Shown: positions 1 through 6,824 of the stretch, piece after piece | How positions within the stretch are numbered: the stretch's first letter is position 1 | Layout: every line of letters starts with the position of its first letter | Source: Prolixibacteraceae bacterium | GTDB lineage: Bacteria; Bacteroidota; Bacteroidia; Bacteroidales; Prolixibacteraceae | DNA: 22,255 nucleotides | Assembly (NCBI GenBank): GCA_023228025.1 | Contig: JALOCD010000068.1 | Span: 1-22,255, forward strand | Direction: 5' to 3' | The notes under the pieces: model-generated | The model's input: the letters and a program-made list of their open reading frames with translations, nothing else | Database searches by the model: none | Told to the model about the DNA's origin: nothing | Translations under genes and position numbers: made by a program

Positions 1-989
1 TGAACTTGTTGATCGGCACCCATGCCCTGCTCGAAGACATTGTCGAGTTCAAAAATCTTGGCATGGTGGTGATCGACGAGCAACACCGCTTCGGAGTGAT
101 GCAGCGCGCCAAATTGTGGCGAAAAAATTTCATCCCACCGCATATCCTGGTAATGACGGCTACGCCTATTCCCCGCACGCTGGCCATGACAGTTTATGGC
201 GACCTGGATGTATCTGTAATCGACGAACTTCCCCCCGGCAGAAAGCCAATCCGCACCTTTCATTACTATGACAATCATCGGGTCGAGTTGAACCAATTCA
301 TCAGGAAGGAGATTGCCCTGGGACGCCAGATTTACATCGTTTTCCCGTTGATCAAGGAGTCGGAGAAACTCGACTTTAAGAATCTCGAAGAGGGATTCGA
401 ACAATTAAGAATCGCCTTTCCGCTGCCCGACTATCGCATCAGCATGGTACATGGCAAGATGAAGCCAGCCGCCAAAGAAGAAGAGATGCGGCGCTTTAAA
501 AACCACGAAACCCATATTCTGGTTGCTACTACCGTGATAGAGGTGGGGGTAGATGTGCCCAATGCTTCCGTAATGGTGATAGAAAGCACCGAGCGTTTTG
601 GACTTTCCCAGTTGCACCAGCTCCGTGGAAGGGTGGGTCGCGGCGCCGATCAATCCTATTGCATCCTGATGAGCAGCGTCAAACTCAGCCACGAGAGCCG
701 GCAACGCATCGAGACCATGGTGACTACCAACGATGGGTTCGAAATTGCAGAGGCCGATATGCGCCTTCGCGGTCCGGGCGACCTGGAGGGAACCCAACAA
801 AGCGGACTGGCCTTCGATCTGCGGATCTCCAACCTGGCCAAAGATGGACAAATCCTGCAATATGCCCGCGACAAGGCAGAGGAGATTCTCTCGGCCGATC
901 CATTGCTGCAAAAAACCGAAAATATCATTCTTGTCCGGCAAATGATGGCGCTCCGAAAAAACCATTTGAATTGGGGCGCAATCAGCTGA
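1..989 (+). CDS. recG: ATP-dependent DNA helicase RecG, C-terminal part (5' end outside window)
   Basis: Branched-DNA helicase that remodels stalled replication forks and recombination intermediates. The reading frame is open from the first bases (first full codon at 3), so the gene starts upstream; about 330 of the usual ~700 residues are present. Seen in order: the DEQH box (motif II, nt 75-86) within VVIDEQHRFGV, motif III MTATPIPRTLA, then the second helicase domain with VATTVIEVGVDVPNA (motif V) and QLRGRVGRG (motif VI), and the RecG-typical DMRLRGPGDLEGTQQSG followed by a helical C-terminus. The wedge domain and Walker A motif must lie outside the window. It ends 21 bases before the rnfD-like gene, so the two could be co-transcribed, although their functions are unrelated. 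Family assignment is secure. Confidence 0.97.
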   Translation, partial: NLLIGTHALLEDIVEFKNLGMVVIDEQHRFGVMQRAKLWRKNFIPPHILVMTATPIPRTLAMTVYGDLDVSVIDELPPGRKPIRTFHYYDNHRVELNQFIRKEIALGRQIYIVFPLIKESEKLDFKNLEEGFEQLRIAFPLPDYRISMVHGKMKPAAKEEEMRRFKNHETHILVATTVIEVGVDVPNASVMVIESTERFGLSQLHQLRGRVGRGADQSYCILMSSVKLSHESRQRIETMVTTNDGFEIAEADMRLRGPGDLEGTQQSGLAFDLRISNLAKDGQILQYARDKAEEILSADPLLQKTENIILVRQMMALRKNHLNWGAIS

Positions 990-1010
990 CATCTTAAAAA
1001 AATAACAGAT

Positions 1011-1988
1011 ATGAGTTACAGTTCAAATATCAATCCGATTTCTTCCTTACCCGGAGAGGATTTAAAACTCAAAATCAACAAGAGTTTCCTTCTTTCTCTG
1101 GTGCCAATGATGCTGATGTCTACAATTTTCTTTGGACTGCACAGTCTTAGAATCCTGGTAACAGCAGTGATCACCAGCCTGCTATTCGAATACATCTTTT
1201 CAAGATTTGTTTTGAAAACTCCCGCTACGGTTCGCGATGGATCGGCAGTGATCATTGGGGTGTTGCTCGCTTTCAGCCTCCCGGCGGGCTTGCCGCTATG
1301 GCTAATCGTTCTTGGCGCCCTGATTGCCATTGGGATCGCCAAAATATCCTTTGGACGGTTTGGTGCAAACCCTTTTAATCCGGTCCTTTTAAGCTGGCTT
1401 TTTCTCAGAATCTCTTTCCCTGTGCAGATGACTACCTGGACCGCCAACATCACCATGGCCGATTCCTTCACGGGCGCTACGCCCCTCGGATTGGTGAAGG
1501 AGGGTCTCAATAGTGAAAAATTAATGGTTTCAATTGCCACCGATAGCCGGATTCCGAGCTATTTCGACATGTTCTGGGGGAACATGAGTGGATCGCTTGG
1601 TGAAATTTCGGCCATCGCAATCCTGATTGGAGGCATCTATCTGCTTTGGAAGAAAATCATTACCTGGCATATCCCTGTCGCTATTCTGGGTACACTCTTC
1701 ATTTTCGAAAGCCTGTTTTGGTTGCTTGCTCCGGGCAGTTTCATGGACCCCATTTTTCACCTGATTACCGGAGGCGTGATGCTGGCAGCTTTCTTTCTGG
1801 CCACCAACCCGCATGGCTCACCTTCATCGCATACCGCAAAACTTCTATTTGGGACAGGCGTTGGATTGATCACAATTCTCATCAGAAATTTCACCCTACT
1901 CCCGGAAGGAGTGGCCATAGCAATTCTTATCATGAATGGATTTGTGCCTTTTATCAACAAAAGGAGTAAAAAATCTGAGACTGTCTAA
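1011..1988 (+). CDS. rnfD: RnfD/NqrB-type electron transport membrane subunit (orphan)
   Basis: Integral membrane protein of 325 aa, close to usual RnfD length. RnfD is a flavoprotein subunit of the Rnf complex (ferredoxin:NAD+ oxidoreductase coupled to ion transport) in the inner membrane. Seen: many hydrophobic helices, the NPFNP segment (120-124), SFPVQMTTW (135-143), and TGATPLG (154-160), where Thr157 matches the threonine that carries covalent FMN. The C-terminal motif usually recalled as TDxxTSP here reads TNPHGSP, a departure. No rnfB, C, G, E or A lies next to it: recG is upstream and a palindromic repeat begins 13 bases after the stop. It may be a lone paralogue, a piece of a split operon or a decaying copy. 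Family certain, working role uncertain. Confidence 0.88.
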   Translation: MSYSSNINPISSLPGEDLKLKINKSFLLSLVPMMLMSTIFFGLHSLRILVTAVITSLLFEYIFSRFVLKTPATVRDGSAVIIGVLLAFSLPAGLPLWLIVLGALIAIGIAKISFGRFGANPFNPVLLSWLFLRISFPVQMTTWTANITMADSFTGATPLGLVKEGLNSEKLMVSIATDSRIPSYFDMFWGNMSGSLGEISAIAILIGGIYLLWKKIITWHIPVAILGTLFIFESLFWLLAPGSFMDPIFHLITGGVMLAAFFLATNPHGSPSSHTAKLLFGTGVGLITILIRNFTLLPEGVAIAILIMNGFVPFINKRSKKSETV

Positions 1989-2001
1989 AATATATTTTTT
2001 T

Positions 2002-2179
2002 GTCCCATCGGGCAATGTCGTTAAGTTAACGAAATCCTTTGAGTTTCCTTCGTGTTTTCCTTTGCGACCTTTGTGGTAAGATTTGAAAATTAACCACAAA
2101 GGTCACAAAGTACCACACAAAGGACTCAAGGGGCTACTAAATCAATATCGTTAACTTAATGACATTGCCCGTTTGGGAC
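2002..2179. repeat. 178-bp palindromic MITE-like element
   Basis: The two ends are near-perfect inverted repeats of about 31 bases: the left begins GTCCCATCGGGCAATGTC, the right ends GACATTGCCCGTTTGGGAC, and both carry TTAAGTTAACGA or its complement further in. The centre holds a second pairing region, ACCTTTGTGGT at 2068-2078 against ACCACAAAGGT at 2093-2103, with CCTTTGAGT/ACTCAAGG-type pairing between. It has no ORF. The single-stranded form would fold into one long hairpin. ACCACAAAGG-type palindromes are, as I recall, common intergenic repeats in Bacteroidota and other bacteria; mobility by a transposase in trans is inference. No clear target-site duplication is visible. Confidence 0.8.
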
Positions 2180-2493
2180 GGGATATGTTTCTGTAAATTC
2201 TCTTTCTACCGACATTTTATGCCAACAGCATAGTCTTGATCAATTGATTTCTAGTGTAATATAGAAACAACAATATTTAAACAGTTTCTTGGAATTGTAG
2301 AAAGGCTGAAAGGTTGGATCGAATTGACCTCTTTTGAAATATCAGATTGATCCAGTGTTAAATAATAGATTGATTTCTTATAAATTTTTATGTAAAGTAA
2401 TTACCTTTCATTAAATTTGGTACGATTATTGCCTTAACAAGTACAATAATCCTAAATCGAAAATTCTTAATTTTATTACCTAATTCAATAATC
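2180..2493. other. AT-rich gene-free stretch before slipin remnant
   Basis: About 310 bases between the palindrome and the slipin-derived ORF. It is AT-rich with stops in all frames, and I find no RNA gene, no terminator with a T-tract and no exact TAnnTTTG promoter box. It may be decayed sequence or hold a promoter I cannot recognise. Confidence 0.5.
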
Positions 2494-2751
2494 ATGGAAC
2501 TGCTTATCCCTATTCTAATTGCCATTGCTGTTTTTATTATCGCCGGATTTCGCATCGCCCAGGAATATGAACGCGCCATTGTCTTCCGGCTGGGAAGATA
2601 CCAGGCCACGAAAGGCCCCGGACTCTATTGGATCATTCCATTGATAGACCGCCAGCAAACCACTACCGTGATACTGATGCCATCGGAATTCTCCAATGCG
2701 GCCAGAAGTTTCACTGAAATGGTAAGCAAACAGGCAAAACCCAAAGAGTAA
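2494..2751 (+). pseudogene. slipin (SPFH/band 7) gene with large in-frame internal deletion
   Basis: Encodes 85 aa. Residues 1-54 are the usual slipin start: a membrane helix (about 3-18), then RIAQEYERAIVFRLGRY and GPGLYWIIPLIDR, the opening of the SPFH domain. In full-length slipins (about 250-265 aa) this is followed by KVDxRT and roughly 170 more residues. Here residue 55 onward (TTTVILMPSEF, then a short tail) matches the C-terminal end of slipins, so the SPFH core and coiled coil are missing while the frame is kept. The junction lies near nt 2650-2660. The product could still be a tiny membrane protein, but normal slipin scaffolding is not expected. An assembly error is possible. It ends 18 bases before the TonB-domain gene. 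Confidence 0.8.
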
Positions 2752-2769
2752 ACATTAAACCTGCCGGGT

Positions 2770-3573
2770 ATGGGCAAGATTTCAATTCTGCTGCTGGCTA
2801 TATTTCCACTCCTTCTTCCTCCAAAAGAGACGAAGAAAGTGATTCGGATACGTCCTCTGCCTGCCTTCTCCGAAACTTATTATGTGCTCAGATCAGACAC
2901 CAACATAAAGCACGGAAGATACAAGGCAGAAGCGTTGGGGAAAGTCCTGCTGAGCGGATTTTATAAGATGGGGAAACCTGATAGTATTTGGACACAATAT
3001 AATAAAGAGGGGAATATTCGGGCAAGAGGTTGGTACAAAGACAACAATAGGGATAGCATATGGGAATATTTCAACAACAAGGGTAAACTGGAACAAAAGC
3101 TTGATTTCACAAATAACCAGGTGCTTTATTACCAGACAACTTTTACAAAACAGCCATTCAGGGTCATCACAAAAACTGATACTCTGATGAGCATCCTCGA
3201 CAGGCCTCCACTTTACATTGGTGGCATGACCCGGTTCTTTGATTGTGTGAACAACGAACTACGCATCCCGCTTCACAAACCTGATGAAAATGTGAAAGGG
3301 ATCGTTTATGTAACCATCACGATCGACAGCCTGGGGAGAACTTCCAACCCAAGAATTCTGAAAGGAATAGGGAAAGCTTGTAACGAAGAGGCCTTGAGAG
3401 TGATGAATACCATCCCTGATGATTGGTTACCCGCTGTATTAAATGAGAAATTTATTACGGTGGATTATATCATCGGCTTTAATTTCGATCCGAGGCTTCC
3501 CGGAATGTTCGATTCTGATCCACCAAGTAAGAACAGTTACAACCAGGGAGGAGATTGGGAATTCGTATATTAG
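2770..3573 (+). CDS. secreted protein with YwqK/MORN-like repeats and TonB C-terminal domain
   Basis: 267 aa. The first 17 residues are hydrophobic (ISILLLAIFPLLLPP) and look like a signal peptide or short anchor. Residues about 48-112 hold repeated 'G.Y..G..DSIW..Y...G' units, the pattern of MORN/YwqK-type beta-hairpin repeats common in Bacteroidota. Residues about 147-239 match the TonB C-terminal domain: PPLYIGGMTRFF, GIVYVTITIDSLGR, then a helix-strand end. Classic TonB has a cytoplasmic start, a membrane helix and a proline-rich spacer, and none is seen here, so energy transduction by this protein alone is doubtful. A periplasmic protein that binds outer membrane proteins or peptidoglycan is a fair inference. 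It follows the slipin remnant closely. Confidence 0.75.
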   Translation: MGKISILLLAIFPLLLPPKETKKVIRIRPLPAFSETYYVLRSDTNIKHGRYKAEALGKVLLSGFYKMGKPDSIWTQYNKEGNIRARGWYKDNNRDSIWEYFNNKGKLEQKLDFTNNQVLYYQTTFTKQPFRVITKTDTLMSILDRPPLYIGGMTRFFDCVNNELRIPLHKPDENVKGIVYVTITIDSLGRTSNPRILKGIGKACNEEALRVMNTIPDDWLPAVLNEKFITVDYIIGFNFDPRLPGMFDSDPPSKNSYNQGGDWEFVY

Positions 3574-3690
3574 GTAGTTCATAATTGAAAATGGACAATT
3601 GATAATGATTCAAAATTATGAATTAGTGGATTTTATACACTAATTTTTGCAACAATAAACATTAACAAAAAAATTAACACTTAAAGTTCC

Positions 3691-4023
3691 ATGACAGACG
3701 ACACACTCATTACCACAAGTACTACTTTGGAAGGATACCGAATCATCAAACAACTTGGCATTGTTCGGGGCATTACCGTCCGCTCCAGGAATATTTTCGG
3801 TTCTTTTGCCGGAAGCTTCATGACCATCTTTGGGGGCAGGAACGTAATTTATACCGAACTGTGCGAAAATGCAAGAGGGGAAGCAATGCAGCTAATGATT
3901 GATCATGCCCGGATGATTGGCGCCAATGCCATCATCAACATGCGCTACGATGCCAATGATGTAATGACCGGCCTGACTGAAGTGCTGGCATACGGAACTG
4001 CCGTTGTTGTAGAAAAAATCTGA
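3691..4023 (+). CDS. YbjQ/UPF0145 family protein
   Basis: 110 aa, the normal size of the YbjQ family (PF01906, sometimes called a putative heavy-metal-binding domain). Family features seen: TTSTTLEGYRIIKQLGIVRG at the start, GGRNVIYTELCENAR in the middle with the family's (S/N)xxYExxLxxAR-like pattern, and the end GANAIINMRYD...AYGTAVVVE. Members form small oligomeric alpha/beta proteins; their biochemical role is unsettled, so no function is assigned. No signal peptide, hence cytoplasmic. The next gene begins 4 bases after its stop, which suggests one transcript with a membrane partner. Confidence 0.88.
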   Translation: MTDDTLITTSTTLEGYRIIKQLGIVRGITVRSRNIFGSFAGSFMTIFGGRNVIYTELCENARGEAMQLMIDHARMIGANAIINMRYDANDVMTGLTEVLAYGTAVVVEKI

Positions 4024-4027
4024 CCGG

Positions 4028-4345
4028 ATGAGACTGGACTATAAATTTATCTCTTACCTGGTACTCTCTTTGGTCGCCGGAGTAGTGATTGCCTGGATGG
4101 ACTCCCGTCCGGGCTGGGACAATACCGGCATCACCGCCGGTACAATTGTTCTTGTTTCGGCGCTATTCGGATACCTCTGGCCTTCCCGTCCCTGGATCTG
4201 GGCGCTGACGGTCAGCCTTTGGGTTCCGCTTCATGCGATTATCCTATCAGGAGACTTTAAAATGTTGCTGGTAACCCTGTTCGGTTTTGCCGGTTCCTAT
4301 CTGGGCGCCGCGGTAAAAAACAACAAACCATCCAGTCCCAATTAA
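4028..4345 (+). CDS. small four-helix membrane protein, unknown function
   Basis: 105 aa, not recognised as a named family. Hydrophobic segments at about residues 7-24, 35-51, 55-73 and 78-96 predict four membrane helices with short loops; the tail (KNNKPSSPN) is polar and basic and probably cytoplasmic. Tryptophans cluster near helix ends (WMD, WPSRPWIW). The start ATG lies 4 bases after the ybjQ-like stop, so translation is probably coupled, and a strong terminator follows 28 bases after the stop. The pairing with a YbjQ-family gene is the only clue to role. Confidence 0.75.
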   Translation: MRLDYKFISYLVLSLVAGVVIAWMDSRPGWDNTGITAGTIVLVSALFGYLWPSRPWIWALTVSLWVPLHAIILSGDFKMLLVTLFGFAGSYLGAAVKNNKPSSPN

Positions 4346-4373
4346 ACATTTGATTTTTCAATTATGTATTCCT

Positions 4374-4403
4374 AACCCTGAGCTTGCTGCTGCGCTCAGG
4401 GTT
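4374..4403 (+). terminator. hairpin terminator after the small membrane protein gene
   Basis: Perfect 10-bp stem AACCCTGAGC (4374-4383) with GCTCAGGGTT (4394-4403), loop TTGCTGCTGC. The 3' side is pyrimidine-rich (catctcatcttctc) rather than a pure U-tract, so termination strength is uncertain. It separates the ybjQ-like pair from the yicC promoter. Confidence 0.7.
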
Positions 4404-4467
4404 CATCTCATCTTCTCACTTTCTCATTTTCACATTTTCCAATTTTCACATTAGCGCATTAATTACC

Positions 4468-4475
4468 TACCTTTG
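4468..4475 (+). promoter_or_regulatory. Bacteroidota -7 box (TACCTTTG) upstream of yicC
   Basis: TACCTTTG fits the Bacteroidota consensus TAnnTTTG exactly and lies 17 bases before the yicC ATG, directly after a terminator. No clear TTTG -33 box is seen at the usual spacing. It probably drives yicC-gmk. Confidence 0.6.
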
Positions 4476-4492
4476 CCCAAAACCTTGCTCTT

Positions 4493-5365
4493 ATGATCAA
4501 ATCAATGACCGGATACGGCAAAGCCGAATGTGAGCTTTCGCAAAAAAAAGTAACCATCGAGATCAAATCCCTGAACAGCAAACAGATGGATCTCAATACC
4601 CGAATCTCGCTCCTCTTCCGGGAGAAAGATCTGGAGATTCGTCGGGAGTTATCCGATAAGCTGGTACGCGGAAAAGTTGATTTTATTCTGTATACCGAAT
4701 CTCTGGGCGAAGATTCAGCCACAAAAATCAACGCCGGCGTTGTCTCAAGTTATTACAAACAGTTGGAAAAAATCTCTTCCGATCTCAATATCCCACTGCA
4801 CGACAATGTCTTACAATCCATTCTCGCACTACCTGAGGTGGTCAGAAATGAGCGCGAAGAGCTCGACGATCAGGAGTGGAAATCGATCCTTGTCAAAATA
4901 GGCGAAGCCATCGAAGCGCTGGATCGGTTTCGTGTCCAGGAGGGAGCCATCCTCAGGCAGGATCTTATTGTCAATATCAACATCATTACAGCTTTGCTGG
5001 CCGATGTTGATCAATATGAGGCAGAAAGGGTCACACGAATAAAAGAGAAAATTTACGACGGACTCAAGGACATCTCCATTGAACAGGTAAATGAAAACCG
5101 CCTGGAGCAGGAGATGATTTTTTACCTGGAGAAGATGGATGTGAACGAGGAAAAGGTGAGACTGCTCAGCCATTGCAACTACTTCCTCGAAACCATCGAC
5201 CTGGCTGAGCCGGTAGGAAAGAAACTTGGTTTCATCGCGCAGGAGATTGGCCGGGAGGTCAATACTCTTGGATCAAAAGCCAACCACCTGGAGATGCAGA
5301 AACTGGTGATCCGGATGAAAGACGCCCTTGAAAAAATTAAAGAGCAACTGCTCAATGTTTTATAA
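4493..5365 (+). CDS. yicC: YicC/YloC family endoribonuclease
   Basis: 290 aa, normal length. YicC proteins are RNA-cleaving enzymes linked to small-RNA turnover and stress survival in other bacteria. Seen: the diagnostic start MIKSMTGYGKAE (1-12), the N-terminal domain with EIKSLNSKQMDLNTRI, a helical middle, and the conserved C-terminal DUF1732 region GKKLGFIAQEIGREVNTLGSK followed by a helix that ends NVL. The start follows a TACCTTTG promoter box by 17 bases. gmk begins 15 bases after the stop; yicC beside gmk is a widely conserved order. Confidence 0.96.
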   Translation: MIKSMTGYGKAECELSQKKVTIEIKSLNSKQMDLNTRISLLFREKDLEIRRELSDKLVRGKVDFILYTESLGEDSATKINAGVVSSYYKQLEKISSDLNIPLHDNVLQSILALPEVVRNEREELDDQEWKSILVKIGEAIEALDRFRVQEGAILRQDLIVNINIITALLADVDQYEAERVTRIKEKIYDGLKDISIEQVNENRLEQEMIFYLEKMDVNEEKVRLLSHCNYFLETIDLAEPVGKKLGFIAQEIGREVNTLGSKANHLEMQKLVIRMKDALEKIKEQLLNVL

Positions 5366-5380
5366 TCGAACGCATCAACA

Positions 5381-5950
5381 ATGAAGGAAGGCAAAATTAT
5401 CATATTCTCAGCTCCTTCGGGCGCAGGTAAAACAACCATTGTCAAACACCTGCTATCGAGGCATCCCGACTTTGCCTTCTCTGTTTCGGCCACCAGCCGG
5501 AAGCCCAGAGGAACGGAAGTAAATGGGGTAGATTACTTCTTCATTTCCGTCGAGGAGTTCAAGTCAAAAATACTCAACAATGAATTTCTGGAGTGGCAGG
5601 AGGTCTATCCGGACAATTTCTACGGCTCTCTCAAAAGTGAGGTAGACCGCATACTGAAAAACGGGAAAAATATCCTTTTCGATGTGGATGTTGTTGGCGG
5701 AAGTAACATCAAAAAGCATTACGGCAACCGTGCCCTGGCGCTATTTATTCAGCCGCCCTCCATCACCGTACTCGAAAAACGACTTCTGGCCCGTTGTACC
5801 GAAGACAAAGAGGTCATCCGAAAAAGGGTTGAAAAAGCGGAACGCGAGCTGACCTTTGCTCACCTCTTCGACTATACCATCGTCAACGATACCCTCGAAC
5901 ACGCGCTGCAAGAGGCGGAAGGTAGAGTCAAAAGCTTTCTCGCAGGATAA
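5381..5950 (+). CDS. gmk: guanylate kinase
   Basis: Phosphorylates GMP (and dGMP) to GDP with ATP, essential for guanine nucleotide supply. 189 aa, typical. P-loop APSGAGKTT at residues 11-19; SATSRKPRGTEVNGVDYFF is the GMP-binding region; YGSLKSEVDRIL and FDVDVVGG (with the DVD motif) follow; RKRVEKAERE is the lid/arginine region. The frame lacks any extension. It lies between yicC and nadD; the 130-base gap to nadD holds an inverted AT-rich repeat rather than a clear promoter. Confidence 0.97.
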   Translation: MKEGKIIIFSAPSGAGKTTIVKHLLSRHPDFAFSVSATSRKPRGTEVNGVDYFFISVEEFKSKILNNEFLEWQEVYPDNFYGSLKSEVDRILKNGKNILFDVDVVGGSNIKKHYGNRALALFIQPPSITVLEKRLLARCTEDKEVIRKRVEKAERELTFAHLFDYTIVNDTLEHALQEAEGRVKSFLAG

Positions 5951-5951
5951 A

Positions 5952-6079
5952 GAATGTGAAAATTGGGAAATGTGAAAATGTGAAAATTAAGAACGCGCAA
6001 TCATGATCCTGAAAAAATACAATTCCTATTTCCCATATTCTCACTCTCCCCATTTTCACATTTTCCAATTTTCCAATTA
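5952..6079. repeat. inverted low-complexity TGTGAAAAT repeat between gmk and nadD
   Basis: The left arm (5952-5990) is built of GAATGTGAAAATTGGGAAAT-type units and the right arm (6029-6079) is their approximate complement, CCATTTTCACATTTTCCAAT, with a centre of about 38 bases. Similar right-arm sequence occurs at 4412-4452 before yicC. The RNA could form a long AT-rich hairpin. Confidence 0.65.
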
Positions 6080-6080
6080 A

Positions 6081-6668
6081 ATGAACATCGCCCTCTACTC
6101 AGGATCCTTTAACCCTATCCACAACGGACACATCGCTGTGGCGGAAGCGGCTTTGTCCAACGGATTCGATGAGGTATGGCTGGTGGTATCACCGCAAAAC
6201 CCGCACAAGAATGAAGAGGAGCTATGGCCCTTTGAGACAAGGTTGAAAATGGTGGAGCTCGCCATTGCCAACCATCCCGGATTAAAGGCCAGCGATTGTG
6301 AAAACTTTCTGCCACGCCCCTCTTACACCATTAACACCCTTATATTTCTTCAAAATCGCCACCCATCCTACAGCTTCCGGTTGCTAATTGGAGGCGATAA
6401 CCTTCGAAAATTTCAAGTTTGGAAGGAACATCAGCGCATCGTTGATGATTTTGGCCTTATCATCTATCCGCGATTGGGATCAACGGCAATTCCATATGAG
6501 TATCACCCGAATGTTAGCATGATGACCGCACCCTTGCTCAACATCAGCTCATCAGAGATCAGAGATCGGCTGGAGAAAAATGAGTCTGTCAGCGGACTGG
6601 TTTCCACGGAAGTGGAGAATTTTATCCTTCAATATATAAGAACCGATCCAAATGGATCAGTTTTATAA
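6081..6668 (+). CDS. nadD: nicotinate-nucleotide adenylyltransferase
   Basis: Joins ATP and nicotinate mononucleotide to form deamido-NAD in NAD synthesis. 195 aa, normal length. The nucleotidyltransferase motif GSFNPIHNGH (8-17) lies at the N-terminus with its paired histidines; SPQNPHK (37-43) follows, LLIGGDNL (101-108) is the conserved middle, and ISSSEIR (155-161) is the C-terminal ATP-binding signature. The last residues, TDPNGSVL, are encoded by a stem-loop (6641-6662) that resembles a terminator, so the tail may exist because the hairpin invades the coding end. It follows gmk by 130 bases with a repeat between. Confidence 0.96.
   Translation: MNIALYSGSFNPIHNGHIAVAEAALSNGFDEVWLVVSPQNPHKNEEELWPFETRLKMVELAIANHPGLKASDCENFLPRPSYTINTLIFLQNRHPSYSFRLLIGGDNLRKFQVWKEHQRIVDDFGLIIYPRLGSTAIPYEYHPNVSMMTAPLLNISSSEIRDRLEKNESVSGLVSTEVENFILQYIRTDPNGSVL
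6641..6664 (+). terminator. possible terminator overlapping the nadD stop region
   Basis: Stem AACCGATCC (6641-6649) with GGATCAGTT (6654-6662), one C-A mismatch, AAAT loop, followed by TTATAA; the T-run TTTT begins within the stem. It lies inside the last codons of nadD, so ribosomes could interfere with folding. Short T-tract, hence moderate support. Confidence 0.4.
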
Positions 6669-6824
6669 CATTCTGTAGATATATCAATCGTTGGCATTCC
6701 GATAAAATTCAAAAATTCACCAATTTGCATTATTGTCAATTTTCCATTGTCAATTGTCATTTTCTTGACGTAATTTGGATCCGCTTTTCGAACAGCCGTT
6801 AAGCCCGAATTGTTTACTTTTCCC

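Noticed and set aside
405..992. 195-codon minus-strand frame opposite recG
   Set aside because: Antisense to RecG motifs V and VI; no own promoter or motif.
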